A DNA stretch of 64,000 nt from Styela clava (lineage: Eukaryota; Chordata; Ascidiacea; Stolidobranchia; Styelidae): the NCBI RefSeq assembly GCF_964204865.1, contig NC_135254.1:6019001-6083000 (forward strand), given 5' to 3'. The translations under genes and the position numbers were made by a program. Below are positions 23,776 to 35,280 of the stretch, piece by piece. Under the pieces are notes generated by a model, which was not told where the DNA came from, did no database searches, and was given only the letters and a program-made list of their open reading frames with translations. Numbering within the stretch: the stretch's first letter is position 1; every line of letters starts with the position of its first letter.

Positions 23776-25032
23776 CCGTATTTATTCGCAAATACGCCGA
23801 GTTTGAAACTGAAAAAAAAAGTTGCCCAACTAAGGGACCGTCTTATGCGCGCATAACTCAAATAGCACCAAAAAATCGGCTCCTTCGCGCATCGAGACTT
23901 TGATCACGCAACGAAATGATATAATGCTGACTTACAGTAATTGCAACAGCTACAAACCATGCTCAATTCTCACGATAAAGAGCGTGCACGCACACACCAC
24001 ACAAGCGATCGCTTGTCTAGGTGTGATTGTCTGATCATAAACGTGACCGCTTGTATTTGATTAAATTTAATTGTATCTTTTGCATAAGAGCAACAGCATT
24101 GATCTACCAGCCGTCTCGTGGTCAAAACGTTATCATTTGTGTACAAGTAAGAATCAGATAGAAGTTTCAGGTAGAATAATACTCACAGCATTAATTCTTA
24201 GCAATACAACTGTAATTTCAATCATTTTGAACAACCATTTACGGTAACTGAAAGGTTGAAATAACATATGAATATGATGTGATAAATGCTGTGCTGTACG
24301 TCCATGGATTAGGCAACAGCTGTGTTTTCCGTTTTTTCCTGAATCAGCAAAACGGAAGGGTCATAAATCAATCACTTTATTTCGTGGTAGCCGTTTTCTT
24401 TCTGAAGTGCCGTTATCGGGCAGGGAGTGCTTCATCGCACCGGCCACGTTTTTGTTTTTAGGATTAAAACAAATAACAGCTGGTATACAAAGTCAATTAA
24501 ATAATCGGCAGACACTTTGGCATACATTATAAAATATATCAGCCCATATGTCATGTTTGAGAAGACTTGCGAAAAATAACCAAATTTATTGCCGTGTCTG
24601 CTCAGGATATCTCGACTACCTTAATATAAAATAATGGTTGTAAAATATTTTCAATCAAAAACGTCCTCATGTTATACGTTTGGTACTTCAAGTCGGCGCT
24701 GATTTAATTCCTTTCATGTTGGTAGTAATTTAGTTGTGCCGCAAAGTGCTGTCTTCTATTGCGATAAAACAGAAAATATAATAATCGAAAATTGTTTTAA
24801 TCAAAATGTGGACAGCAGCGCTAGAATGTGTGTGCCATATACAAGAAGGTAGCGAATCGCGATATTTGAATATTAAATTTGAATTGAACATCATTGACTG
24901 TAATAGATGCGTGCGCAGTGTTACGATTTGTGGAAACGGCGTATATGCGAATTTTTATAAATTCACTATTTCGAAGCTGTTATTAGGGAGTCGGCTTATC
25001 CGCGTGATAGGCGTATAGTCGAGAAAATACGG
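23776..25032. mobile_element. TA-flanked DNA element between direct repeats
   Basis: The ends read CCGTATTTATTCGCAAATAC and, in inverse orientation, CCGTATTTTCTCGACTATAC. TA flanks both sides (23774-23775 and 25033-25034). Host sequence on both sides is a direct repeat of about 115 bp (23606-23720 and 25035-25145). Superfamily not assigned. No transposase ORF. Confidence 0.5.
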
Positions 25033-25149
25033 TAATATTTTTCATGCCTACCTTGTGTAATAGCAATTATATCACACCTATTATGCAATTTTTGATTTAG
25101 CCAAAGCCTTCAATTTTTAATGAAACATGATACTGTAATTTAACTGTGC

Positions 25150-27270
25150 ATGATATTTATAATTGACCAAAATGAAACTTATTTATGAAAATATATATCT
25201 CATGCTGCAAACATGAGAGTATTAGTGTAACCACTAGTAGGTAGGTAGGTACTAGTATGTGAACCAGGTTAGGCCATAATTTCAGGTACAAATACTACAG
25301 GAGTCACTTGGCTAGTCCCGAACTCGTAATGGAACTAAAATGAGGAAAATTGGAATAAAATTATGGCCTAACCGTGTACCAGGTTGTGGTTGGTTTTTTT
25401 TCGATTTTCCTTATTTTTTATTCTATTACGAGTTCGGGGACTGTCTTTGGCTAAGTGAATATGTGCCCTGCAAATAGCCCTACAAAATGGAACTGAGAAA
25501 AGGGGGCCATGAAAGGTTGGGAACCACCGATAGTCGATGAATATTAGTAGGAGTGCAAGAAACAGTAACATAAGTGAAAATGGAGGGAGCTCTTCCAGTA
25601 AAAAATAATGAAACTGATAAACAAAAAGTTTGCATAGCAACATTCAGCATAGTTCCTATTAAAAAGAACAAAATTAGGAAACAAAAATGATTTTTTTTAA
25701 AATTATCAAGACTTCGTAATGAAAGTGGGGTTTGAACCCGACCACAGTACCTTTGACAGCAGCATAATTAGGTAATAAGACTTTGCCTTCATGCTTATCA
25801 GTTTTTCAAATAGATGGATGTTTAGTTGAAAAATCTAAAAATTTATACGCTATGATGTGCAGAGTGCTATTTTTGAGTATTCACCAGTTCCAAACAAGCC
25901 TTATGATTTCAATCTTGGTATCGCCATCTAGAAATACTCCCATCTCATATGGTATTCGAACATTTTACCCAGGCAGCGTATTACTGGTGGACAATGCTAT
26001 GAAAATTTCCTTTAGATTTTGTCGATTCTACAGTAGGTTAATTCTATATTCAATGAATTTCCATCCTGTTAATCTCTCAGCATGATTAGACAGAATTTAT
26101 TCATAGAGCATGTGTTCAAGATGTTTCCATAAAGCGCACCAGTGATTGCATGAAACCATTCTATCAGTGCTCTCTGTTGGTGGCCATAACTAATCATCTT
26201 CTACGTCGTGCCTCCTCTCCCTCGATGTCCTCCTCTCCCTCGATATCCTCCCCTCCCTCGATGTCCTCTCCTCCCTCGACTTGCACTGACTGTAACAGGA
26301 AAAATATATACAAAATATTCTCGACATAAACATGAAAATCATATTTATTATGTAGCACACATCCTAAAAAAAATTATTTTTAAATATGAAATATTGAATA
26401 CATTCCAAAATATAATTAAGTAGAAGAGGCTTATCCCAGTGTATGAAGAAATTTGTATACAATAAACAATGAAATTACTGGCTATTTACCAGGCATTTTA
26501 TGTCCATAGATTGCTGTGATATTTTGGTAGTGAGTTACTTTCGAACAGAATTAAATTAATTTAGCAAGGCAGAATACAATAAACAATGAAATTACTGGCT
26601 ATTTACCAGGCAGTTTATGTCCATGGATTGCTGTGATATTTTGGTAGTGAGTTACTTTCGAACAGAATTAAATTAATTTAGCAAGGTATTTTATATGCTG
26701 GTATCGGTCATGGATTTGAATATTTTGCGCAACAAAAAACTATCCTAGTAAAAAGTCCATACCTTTTCCTACCATTAGGGCTGTCCAAAATCGAATAATT
26801 TTTTGATTCGAACCAAATAATCGAATATTATTGCGCAATCCTAATCTGTCTCTACTATACGATAAAGAATAAACGACTGCCCTTCGATGTTGTAGTAACA
26901 TATGTGCAGTTATATCTGACTTACTGCTGGTATTTTGCAATATCATGTTTTCAGATTTATGAAAGGAGATCACATGCTTGTATGAACTGGTCAAAAAATT
27001 AGTAGACTCCAAAATTAGGGTTTCGAAAACTGTCGAGTGTTGAGAGTAAAAATTGCACTTTGCACAAAAATGAAGGCGAGAGAAATATTGGGAAACCAAT
27101 TATGCCAGGAGCGAGAGTGGTCTACGCTCGAAGCGCCGCCGCTTGCCAGATGAAAAATGTCCTGCAAAGGTGGTTCAAGCCTTTTTCGCTTTATGTACCT
27201 AGTATTAGCGTTTCGCAAATTAGCCGAAAAACGATTCCATTTTGAATATTTGCTTCACTTAGACAGCCCT
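25150..27270. other. Intergenic with repeats and a hAT MITE
   Basis: No convincing gene. About 25225-25400 belongs to a repeat family (AACCAGGTTAGGCCATAATT) also seen at 56310-56470 and, in part, 44985-45070. 26207-26280 holds four copies of an 18-bp CCTCCTCTCCCTCGATGT unit. 26454-26690 is a 120-bp tandem duplication. Confidence 0.45.
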
Positions 27271-27271
27271 A
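26776..27271. mobile_element. hAT-type MITE
   Basis: The ends are TAGGGCTGTCC and complement (GACAGCCCTA), 496 bp apart. The flanking octamers CCTACCAT and CCTATCAT differ at one base. No coding sequence; the several short ORFs here are shadows. Confidence 0.75.
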
Positions 27272-27708
27272 CCTATCATTATCCAAATTATTTGCCCAAA
27301 AGCGAGAAAAAGTATAAATTATGTCTCCTAATAAATTAACTTGTTTTCCCGACTTGCGATATTTTTTTTGTAAGTATGAAAATACAAAAAAAAATTATTT
27401 ATAACCGGGCAGTTTACCACACATTTTATGCCCACAAATTGCCACGGTATTCTAGAGAAGTAATGTTTTTCTTTTTTTCATATGTACGATAAGGCGAAAC
27501 ACAGAGATCTGTGAAAGGGAATGTAGGTATCAGGTCTGTTATGCTGCTTTTTTAATTTTTTTTAGATAGCTTTATTATATTTGAATTTAATTGATACTTA
27601 GTGTTTTTTTCGTTATATAAACAAAACTAAAGTTTTCCCAAAAACTAATGTAGCAAATCATTTGGTTTCGGAAAACTGAATAGTTATCAAAATAACATGC
27701 TGCCTTAC

Positions 27709-29965
27709 CTGGGGGTCCACAATGCCCTCCATATTGCACAGGAGTCGACTGCCTTTGGGAACTAGAATACATAGACATCAGGCCTGAAAGCAAAAAGAAT
27801 ATATTCATTACAGACAAATACCTACCGATTAAAATCAATAAGTAACAATCTATCTGAGACCCAAACACATGACATGGTTGTTCAATATAGCCTTATTATT
27901 TTGTAACAAGGGGATATCTATTTATTTATAAGGATGGTTCAGGTTACAATATTTCTTTGGCCACTAGGCTGTTTTGACTTTAATTGCTACAATATTTTTG
28001 TTATATAAATATAACTGTTATAGTTTTTAACAGATCAGTGGCAGCTTGAAACTATTCTATCAGAGCTCCCAATTTTAGTTAGTGTCTCAAGTTGGATTGA
28101 AAATATATTACCTATACGTTCTGGTCAGGGATGGCCAATATCGAATAGTTCACTATTTCGAATACATTCGAAATTATTTTTTTCGAATATGAAATTTCGA
28201 ATACTTCGAAAATAAAATCCACTAATTGAAGCTTATCTAAATGTATGTAGGAATTTCCCTACAATAAGCAATGAAATAACTGCTATCTACAAGTTACAAC
28301 CTAGCTATATTACCAGGCATTTCCTATTTGCAGATTATTGCAGTATAATACCATGAGTCATGTTAACAGAATTAAATTAATACGGCAATAGTGGTATCGA
28401 TGATGGATTTGAATATTTGCGCAACACAAAATCATCCTAGTAAAACGCCCATACTTTTAAATACCAACCATTGTCCAAATTATTTGCCAAAAAGCGGGAT
28501 AAAGTATGAGTTATTTTTCCACTCGTGACAATTTTTTCGTGAGTACAAAAATACGAATCAAAAATTAATTATATTCGGGAACTTTACCACACATTTTAAG
28601 TCCGCAGATCGCCGTTGTATGTTTGATTGTTTGAGTAATAATACTTTTATTATTTTATAAATATGAAAATAGGAATCAAAAACTATTTATAATCGGGTAG
28701 TTTACCACACATTCTAAGTCCACAGATCGTCGTTTTATTTTGTAGATACGAAAATAGGAATCAAAAATTAATATTAATCGCGAGTTTGCCACACAATTTA
28801 TGTCTACAGATTGTCGATACAACCATGAGTTACGTTGAACAAAATTAAATTAATGCGGCATGACATTTTAAATGCTGGTACTAGTCATGGATTGGATTAT
28901 TTTGCGCAACAAAAAATCATCCTGGTAAAGGATCGATACTTTTAACTATCGTTATCAATAGGACGATGTCTATTTTAAGCACTCAAAAAGGGGGTTTTCA
29001 TATAGGCCTCCAATAATACGGGTAGAAAAATTGTGTCCCTGTCGTTCAGTTATGCTGAATGCTGATACGCGCTAATAATTTTATATGTTTAGAACCAGAT
29101 CATGTTAGTTTGGTAGAATCATACTCACAGAATTAACTATTTTTAACAATTGAGCGGTAAATTTAAGTTGTAAAGCGGCAATCATTTTGGACAACCTATT
29201 AACCCGAATGTTGAAATAATTTTGGACTACACTGTAGTACTGTACTGTACGTGCACGGGTTATTTCGCAGCTGTGTTTTCCTGTCCCTGTCGTGTTCTGC
29301 TGAATCGGCAAAACGAAAGGGTCGCAAATCACTTTATCTCGGTGGCCGTGTTTCTTTTTAAAGTAACGATAACCGACCTGCGATTAAATATCATGATTGA
29401 TATAATAATAAGCAGGCCACATAGAAATAAAATTAACATACTTCCTCAAATGTGCAAATGTGTCGCAACACTATGCGACGTACGGTCGCACAGAATATAA
29501 ACAAACAAAGTGCCGATTGTATTTCATCGTCATTACAATACGTGAGACAGCGTAAAAAGTCGTTTGAAGATTCCCGTAAAACGAAACACCACGTTTACGG
29601 CGAAAAGTGGCTACTATTCGGAATTATTCGAAAATCAGCCGAAAAGGTATTCGAATACTTTGATATTCGAATACATTCGAATATTCGATTCGTTTTGGAC
29701 AACCCTGGTTCTGGTTCATAAATATCACGAGTAGATGTTTCATCATCATGATCCTCTGACGGGCTTGAATCTTCAGTGGATGATTCATCTCTGTTGATTT
29801 TATTTTGTGGAATATCTTTTGAAGAAGGTGAAAGAAAATTTCTTTATGAACATTTTATTGCATTTCTATGATTGAACTTAAGTTCGAGACAAGTTTCTTT
29901 CAAAAACTAAAGTAGTAAATTCCTGTGTTTAAAAAAATCAAATAGTTCTTGTGAAAGCATGAATC
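27709..29965 (-). pseudogene. BTB-BACK paralog B, truncated and broken by a hAT
   Basis: Minus-strand sequence from 29965 to 29708, and again from 28125 to a donor at 28112, matches the 3' end of the BTB exon of paralog A. It shares an ESSTEDSSPSEDHDDE-like acidic tail and the donor context. Its 5' part is missing beyond 29965, at least one stop codon lies upstream of the tail, and a 1582-bp hAT sits inside it. Downstream is a 75-bp exon at 27783-27709 (acceptor TTTGCTTTCAG, donor CCAG/GTAAGG, phase 1-1) reading LMSMYSSSQRQSTPVQYGG. That is the counterpart of the exon at 17143-17217. I read this as a dead tandem copy, although the 75-bp exon could still be used by paralog A. Confidence 0.65.
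28126..29707. mobile_element. hAT element in paralog B exon
   Basis: The ends are CAGGGATGGCC and (inverse) CAGGGTTGTCC, 1582 bp apart, with an exact 8-bp duplication GTTCTGGT at 28118-28125 and 29708-29715. Inside are three or four diverged copies of a block containing TTTACCACACATTTTAAGTCC. The same family, in inverse orientation, is at 46593-48692. Confidence 0.85.
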
Positions 29966-29969
29966 TTAC

Positions 29970-31926
29970 CTTGGGATACATATTGTCCTGAAGATCTATA
30001 TTGCCCTCTACTTTGCATAGAATGATAGTGCGCTCCATATCGCATAGGAGACGTCTGTCTCGGAGAAGGAGAATACATAGACATGGGGTCTGAAAGCAAA
30101 AAGAATATATTCATTAAACATAGAAATTATTCTTTCCCATTCAGCATTCATTCTAACAAACTGCAGTGGAAATGTGAATTAACAAAAGTCAACAACAACG
30201 ACTGTTTCAGTTAGTCTACAGAGAATTGCTTGAAACATTTGCTATGAATCAGAACTGTGACACAGAGGCCACTCATAAAAAATATTTTTCTGCGGAAAAT
30301 CTGCAGAATTTAATAAGGCCAAAATTTGTGAACTAGAGTGTTTATAGCTGGTTTGTTTCTCTCCTTATTAAGTTTAATATGGCCGAAGCCAGATAAGCTC
30401 TGAGCTGGGATGGGCACTGTTTATGAACCAGGGGCTAAAAATTTTGCCTACCTACACTGGCGAGCCATGTAAGTGTGATGTAAAAAGTTTTATGTAAAAT
30501 ATTTACAGTGTTACAAAAGCAAAGGTGGAAAACAATGAGCATCATGCCAAAACTATATTTAATCGCAATCTCAACAAATTCCTGGAGCAAAAAAAATTAT
30601 AGTTATTGTCTCAAGTTGTATCAAAAATATATCACCTGTATCTCCGAGTTCAGGAATATCATGAGCAGATGCTTCATCAGCAACAGCCTCATGGTCCTGT
30701 GACCAGCTTGAATCTTCAGTGGATGATTTGTCTTTGTTTGTTTCACTTTGTGGAACAACTTTTGAAGCACGAGAGAATATTTCTTCTATGAGCATGTTGA
30801 TGCATTTCTCTGATTTTTTAACCAGTGGTTCAATTCGGACTGTCTCCTTTAGAAACTCAAGAGGTAAATCCTTGAGATTTAGAAAACTAAACAAGTCTTG
30901 AAATGTCTTTCTTCTGTTTTTGACATCATGTTTCACCCATTTCATCATCGCCTTCCATTTGACAGCCTCGGAAGAACACTTTGTATCTGAAGATTTGAGA
31001 AGTGCCATTATGACATCCTTGCTAATATCAAGAAAATCTTCTTTTTCAATAACTCGTTCGAAATTTGCCCCAAGAAAACAAGTTATCACATTTTTTACTG
31101 CACTCGGATCATTAACTTGATGTGTTTCAGCCAGATTCTTCAGAGTAAAGCAGTTGCTAATCTCGAGACCTGTCTCCAGTTTCTTTACGTCAGAGAATAA
31201 CGTCGTAATCACTGAATTTTTGGTCGTTTTGTTCTTTCTCACCATGGGTTCTTCAAGGACAGTTTCCAAAAGAAATTTAAATGGAAAGTGCTCGATGTGG
31301 ACAAGATCAGAAACATCTATGTCCACTCTACCTTTTGCCCATGTTACCACAGCTTTCCATGATGTTTGGTAAGTCTCATTTTTCATGTAACGCAAGAGAT
31401 CTGATTTGGTGACGAATGGGAACATCTCAGAAGAAATAACAGATTCGAAATTATTGAGTAAGACCTGTTCTGCATTTTCTTTTATATCGCGGCAATCGTA
31501 CATTTGAGCCAAGTTGATCACTGAGAGACAATTCACTGGAGAAATATTTGTTTTCAAGTAATTGAAGCAATGCTTCGTCAAGTTCGTCATTTGTAAGAGA
31601 TGGGATGCTTGCAGGATATGTTGAATGTTTTCCATTCTCAAATCTGCCTTTCCTTTATACATGAACTCTATGCATTGTGCGATCCCCTCCTGATCGACAT
31701 CCTTCATATTAACGTGACCATCATGAACTTCCTTCAAGTTGCTCGAAAACATGGCTTCAAAGTATTCTGAAGAAGCTGCCAAAACAGTGCGATGAACTCG
31801 GAATGACTTGTTACCAACATTGACGGAGTAATTGCAGAGAAACCCATTTTCTTTGAACCTATCAAATGATGACATGAGGCAATCTGACTGTGTTGCCCTG
31901 ACCACCTCATTTGAATTTGCATCCAT
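29970..31926 (-). CDS. BTB-BACK protein, paralog A
   Basis: Exon 1 runs from the ATG at 31926 to a donor at 30636 (ACAG/GTGATA, phase 1). Exon 2 is 30089-29970 (acceptor TTTGCTTTCAG, donor AAG/GTAAG, phase 1-1) and reads DPMSMYSPSPRQTSPMRYG and a Tyr/Ser/Gln-rich remainder. Exon 1 holds BTB (residues about 20-125), BACK (about 130-235) and a second BACK-like region (about 245-385), then an acidic Ser/Glu tail. No kelch repeats are seen. The 451-codon frame that continues past the donor is unspliced reading into the intron. The final exon is not identified; candidates are the 75-bp exon at 27709-27783 or one I cannot see. The likely role as a CUL3 adaptor is inferred from family knowledge. Confidence 0.8.
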
Positions 31927-32507
31927 TTTGTAATTAAACAGAACCTCAAAGACCTGGGAATTTTTATAAACAATAATGACTGTAACGAATTGAAAAATTC
32001 AAGACTAAGTTTTTGATCGCAGTTCTCTACCATTTTTAACCTAGCCTAACATGACAGAACACATGCAGTACGACAATGCCTAACGGCCTCGTGCCTTAAT
32101 GAAAGTTCTTTTAATCATAGAAAGTGACAAATTGGCTGGGAGCATCATACAAGGTTTCTCTATCTACTGTAGCCTGTGTGTAACCACAGGTTCAATAGCA
32201 TGAGCACATCGGTGCAGCCCCACATTTTGAAAACTTCAATTTATCTAATACAACGCTTATTCACACTTTCCGCTATGAACAAGGCCAGGCACAAGAAGAC
32301 CTTAATATCTAACGATAATATAAAGAAGCTCTTCACGGACTCATTTGCAGTCAAAGTTATCCAAGCTGTAAAAACTGAAAAATGGGCAATCTCATTTGTC
32401 TAGGTTGATTGTTTGAAGGAAATATCGATAGTACTGTAGTATGGTAATCCAAAACTTCAGGTTTTTAGCGAATCATTGCTCATGAATAGAGCAAAATACT
32501 GAAAATA

Positions 32508-32665
32508 GGGGACTCCTGAAGTACATGCCCACAAGTACTTCTAGTTGGCCTAGCTCAACAATTTTTGCATATGCCATTTCAAACCCCCACCTGAAAATCA
32601 TTATGCCATGACCACCAGAAGTACTCGTAGGCGTGTATTTCCTGTCAGAACACCCAAAATAGTGT
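32508..32665. repeat. MITE fragment (AGTACTTCTAGTTGG family)
   Basis: A partial copy containing ACAAGTACTTCTAGTTGGCC and CCCCCACCTGA, shared with 16715-17095, 55030-55390 and 62322-62398. Confidence 0.5.
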
Positions 32666-33388
32666 TGAAAATGATGCACGCATTTAAAATTATGTCTCAC
32701 TGAAAATGTGGCAATATTGTCTGCTCCTGGCTACGCTTATGCTTGCACAAGGAGATTGTTGTACTTTTAGTTAGATGCTGTCACTTTGTATTTTTTTATT
32801 ATTGTTGCAATGCTTATTTTTAACGTCATCTGATTCAAACTCGGCAAACAAGGTGTCGCTGATACAATGACTTTCTGACTTCTTCACGGGGGAGGCGGAC
32901 AACTCGACTACACGGACAACTCACCAGAGACAACTCGACTACCTGGAGACCTGGTGAGTTGTCCGTCTTTTCGCATTTTCTACGGTGGTGTTTTAGGTCT
33001 ATAGAAAAGCGTTTTTGATATTTTTAGTGTTCAAATGTTGAGAAAAATACATAAATATTCTCTAGAAAGTATTTTTATTTGTATAAGTGGCTTATTTTAA
33101 TCATGTTGTATGAATACAAATACAGTCTACAGACGAAATTGAAGTAACGTTAGCGAAGTTAGACTGTTGACTTATAGGACTGTGTTCGTTTAATTTTATG
33201 AACTTTATTGGTATTAAATGTTTTGAATGAGCACATTTAAATATATTAAAACCTTTATACTTCACAGTAACACTTAAATATTTATGAATGTGATCTTAGT
33301 AGTCTGTGGTTGCAGTAGTCTAAACTCGCCTACGGCAGTTGCCCGTCAACTCACCAGTCGAGCAAACGCTCTGCGACGTGACGTCATC

Positions 33389-33629
33389 GATGCTCGAGGT
33401 AAAGACAACTCGACTACCGAGCAACGAGAGTCAGACAACTCACTAGTCGAGCAATCGCCCTGCGATATAGATGCTCGAGGTAAAGACAACTCGACTACCG
33501 AGCAACGAGAGTCAGACAACTCACTAGTCGAGCAATCGCTCTGCGATATAGATGCTCGAGGTAAAGACAACTCGACTACCGAGCAACCTCACTAGTCGAG
33601 CAATCGCTCTGCGATATCGATGCTCGAGG
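33389..33629. repeat. 81-bp tandem repeats inside the MULE TIR
   Basis: Units beginning GATGCTCGAGG start at 33389, 33470, 33551 and 33619. The first two intervals are exactly 81 bp and the third is 68 bp. Because 81 is a multiple of three, the unit keeps frames open on both strands (33284-33595 and 33346-33570), giving protein-looking repeats that are not genes. The right TIR has fewer units. Confidence 0.8.
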
Positions 33630-33896
33630 AGAAGACATTGCTTTGCAAAACGCAGACTCAATAGTTGCATAGCATTTACTTAGTGCCGACTGATATTAGT
33701 TGTAAGCCAACTTACCACGGCAAGGTTTCAGTCATAGAGTTGGAAATTCTTTTTGCAGAAGAAAACCAGGAACAGATAGGCACTGTCGCTGCGCCTGGCA
33801 AAGAAACTGGGCCGTAGAATGGATAAAAGATGTTTACTTTTTGTTACGATTAATGAATTTATTATGATATTTAAATACTAAACGTTATGGGGAAAT

Positions 33897-34105
33897 TTAA
33901 TGGATGGCAGGTTTTGTTTTCTTCATGATGGCCTGAGTGAAGTGGAAAGAGCATCCCTGCTTTTCGACGTCCGGCCATACTGAAGAAAGTGCTTGCCATG
34001 TTGCGGTTTCGAAGTCCAGTACGAATCTCTTCACACGTGCACCGGAAAACGAAAGGGTGAGTAGGTTGTTAATTACATTGAAGATGTGGACGTAGTCAAT
34101 TTTCC
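33897..34105 (-). pseudogene. MULE transposase fragment, catalytic region
   Basis: Read on the minus strand, this gives KRFVLDFETATWQAL, then WPDVEKQGCSFHFTQAIMK and a stop at 33897, where the TIR begins. The D-F-E-x-A followed by G-C-x-F-H-x-x-Q is the conserved part of MULE transposases around the second catalytic Asp. The frame is open for about 70 codons. Its orientation is opposite to the C-terminal fragment on the other side of the element. Confidence 0.65.
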
Positions 34106-34364
34106 TGCGCCGGAATGTGCATGGATATCAGTGCCAGATTGGTGATATGAGATTAGATAAGGTGCCAGATCGGTGATGATGATGCCGCGCGCCGAGATTA
34201 CTGCTCGGTTATCGCCGGGTTTACAGCCTCATTATCGCCGGCCTGACACCTTACAAACGTAAATACTCATTAGCCGAGGTCGTTTCCATCACAGTTTTTT
34301 TTTCGTTTCAACATGTTTTATTTTGTTTTAGGGACGCTGGAACAAGAGACCTGATAAAGCATGT

Positions 34365-35112
34365 TGAGACGACCACGTCTATAACTCTGTTTTATTCTGT
34401 GTGCCCATATTTGTTCTTACCACTTGAGTCACTAGTGAGCAGCTGTGTAACTTTCTCTTTTTAGCTGGTTTGTCAGACTGCCGGCAGTGTAGATATTTCC
34501 TCTGTATATTAGGTTATTATTATAGTGCTTTAATGCCGTAAATCTGTGTAATTCTTGCTGTAAAATGATATTAGTAGTACAGGTTTACTGTTTCTCTAGT
34601 TTGGCATAGCTCTGTTCACTAGTTAGCTTGTAGTTAACACTTCCGTAACTAGTCTATTTTCGCAGTTTATTTCCTGTGTGATTTCTATGCGTATTTCCAT
34701 GTATATTACGTGTTTGTCGATAAGATAGGATTTGTGTTGTATCTTTAGTGTCATACTAGTTATTCTTATGTATATCTAGGTATGTTTTACCCGGTTTTTA
34801 GTATCCCATTATAAGTAAATAGTTCATGACTGTGACGTCATAGACCAATTCCGTATCTTGTGTTACGTATGTATCCTACGGTATTTGTACTGTGTTTTTC
34901 ATGTTTTTATGTGTTTATTGTATTTCTTATTGGAGTATTTGGTTGTATTAAGTTCTTACAGGTGTATAATTAATCTAGTTAGTTAACTTAGTTACTCTGC
35001 TGTGGTTGGAACCGCAAGAAGATTATTTTGTGATCGACATCTATTGCAACTTCAGTGTCCAAGAAGCTGGCAGAAAGAACCTGAGTGGTGATATCAATTT
35101 TGGTACGCCACA
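34365..35112 (+). repeat. 5' LTR
   Basis: It begins TGAGACGACC and ends GGTACGCCACA, giving TG...CA ends. It is 748 bp and matches the 3' LTR throughout except for about one base. Promoter and polyadenylation signals must lie here but I cannot pin them down. Confidence 0.95.
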
Positions 35113-35124
35113 TATACGAATTTT

Positions 35125-35142
35125 TGGCGAGCACACGCCAGG
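35125..35142 (+). promoter_or_regulatory. Candidate primer binding site
   Basis: TGGCGAGCACACGCCAGG starts 12 bases after the LTR end. The TGG start is what a tRNA 3' CCA end would pair with. I did not identify the tRNA, and the 12-base gap is wider than usual. Confidence 0.4.
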
Positions 35143-35280
35143 ATATATTATTTGACACAGGGACTATTAAGACTAAGCCGATTAGGTAGGCTAGTCTGTG
35201 ACGGATAATATTTGGACAATATTGGACATTTGAGGTTGCCGAATTTTTTTTCAATTGCGGTTGCCTGATATTTTGGAAAA

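Noticed and set aside
33284-33595. ORF with repeated SLVEQS-like units
   Set aside because: Created by the 81-bp tandem repeats of the MULE TIR; also open on the other strand for the same reason.
33389-33629. CRISPR-like array
   Set aside because: The units are contiguous 81-bp tandem repeats with no unique spacers, in an animal genome.
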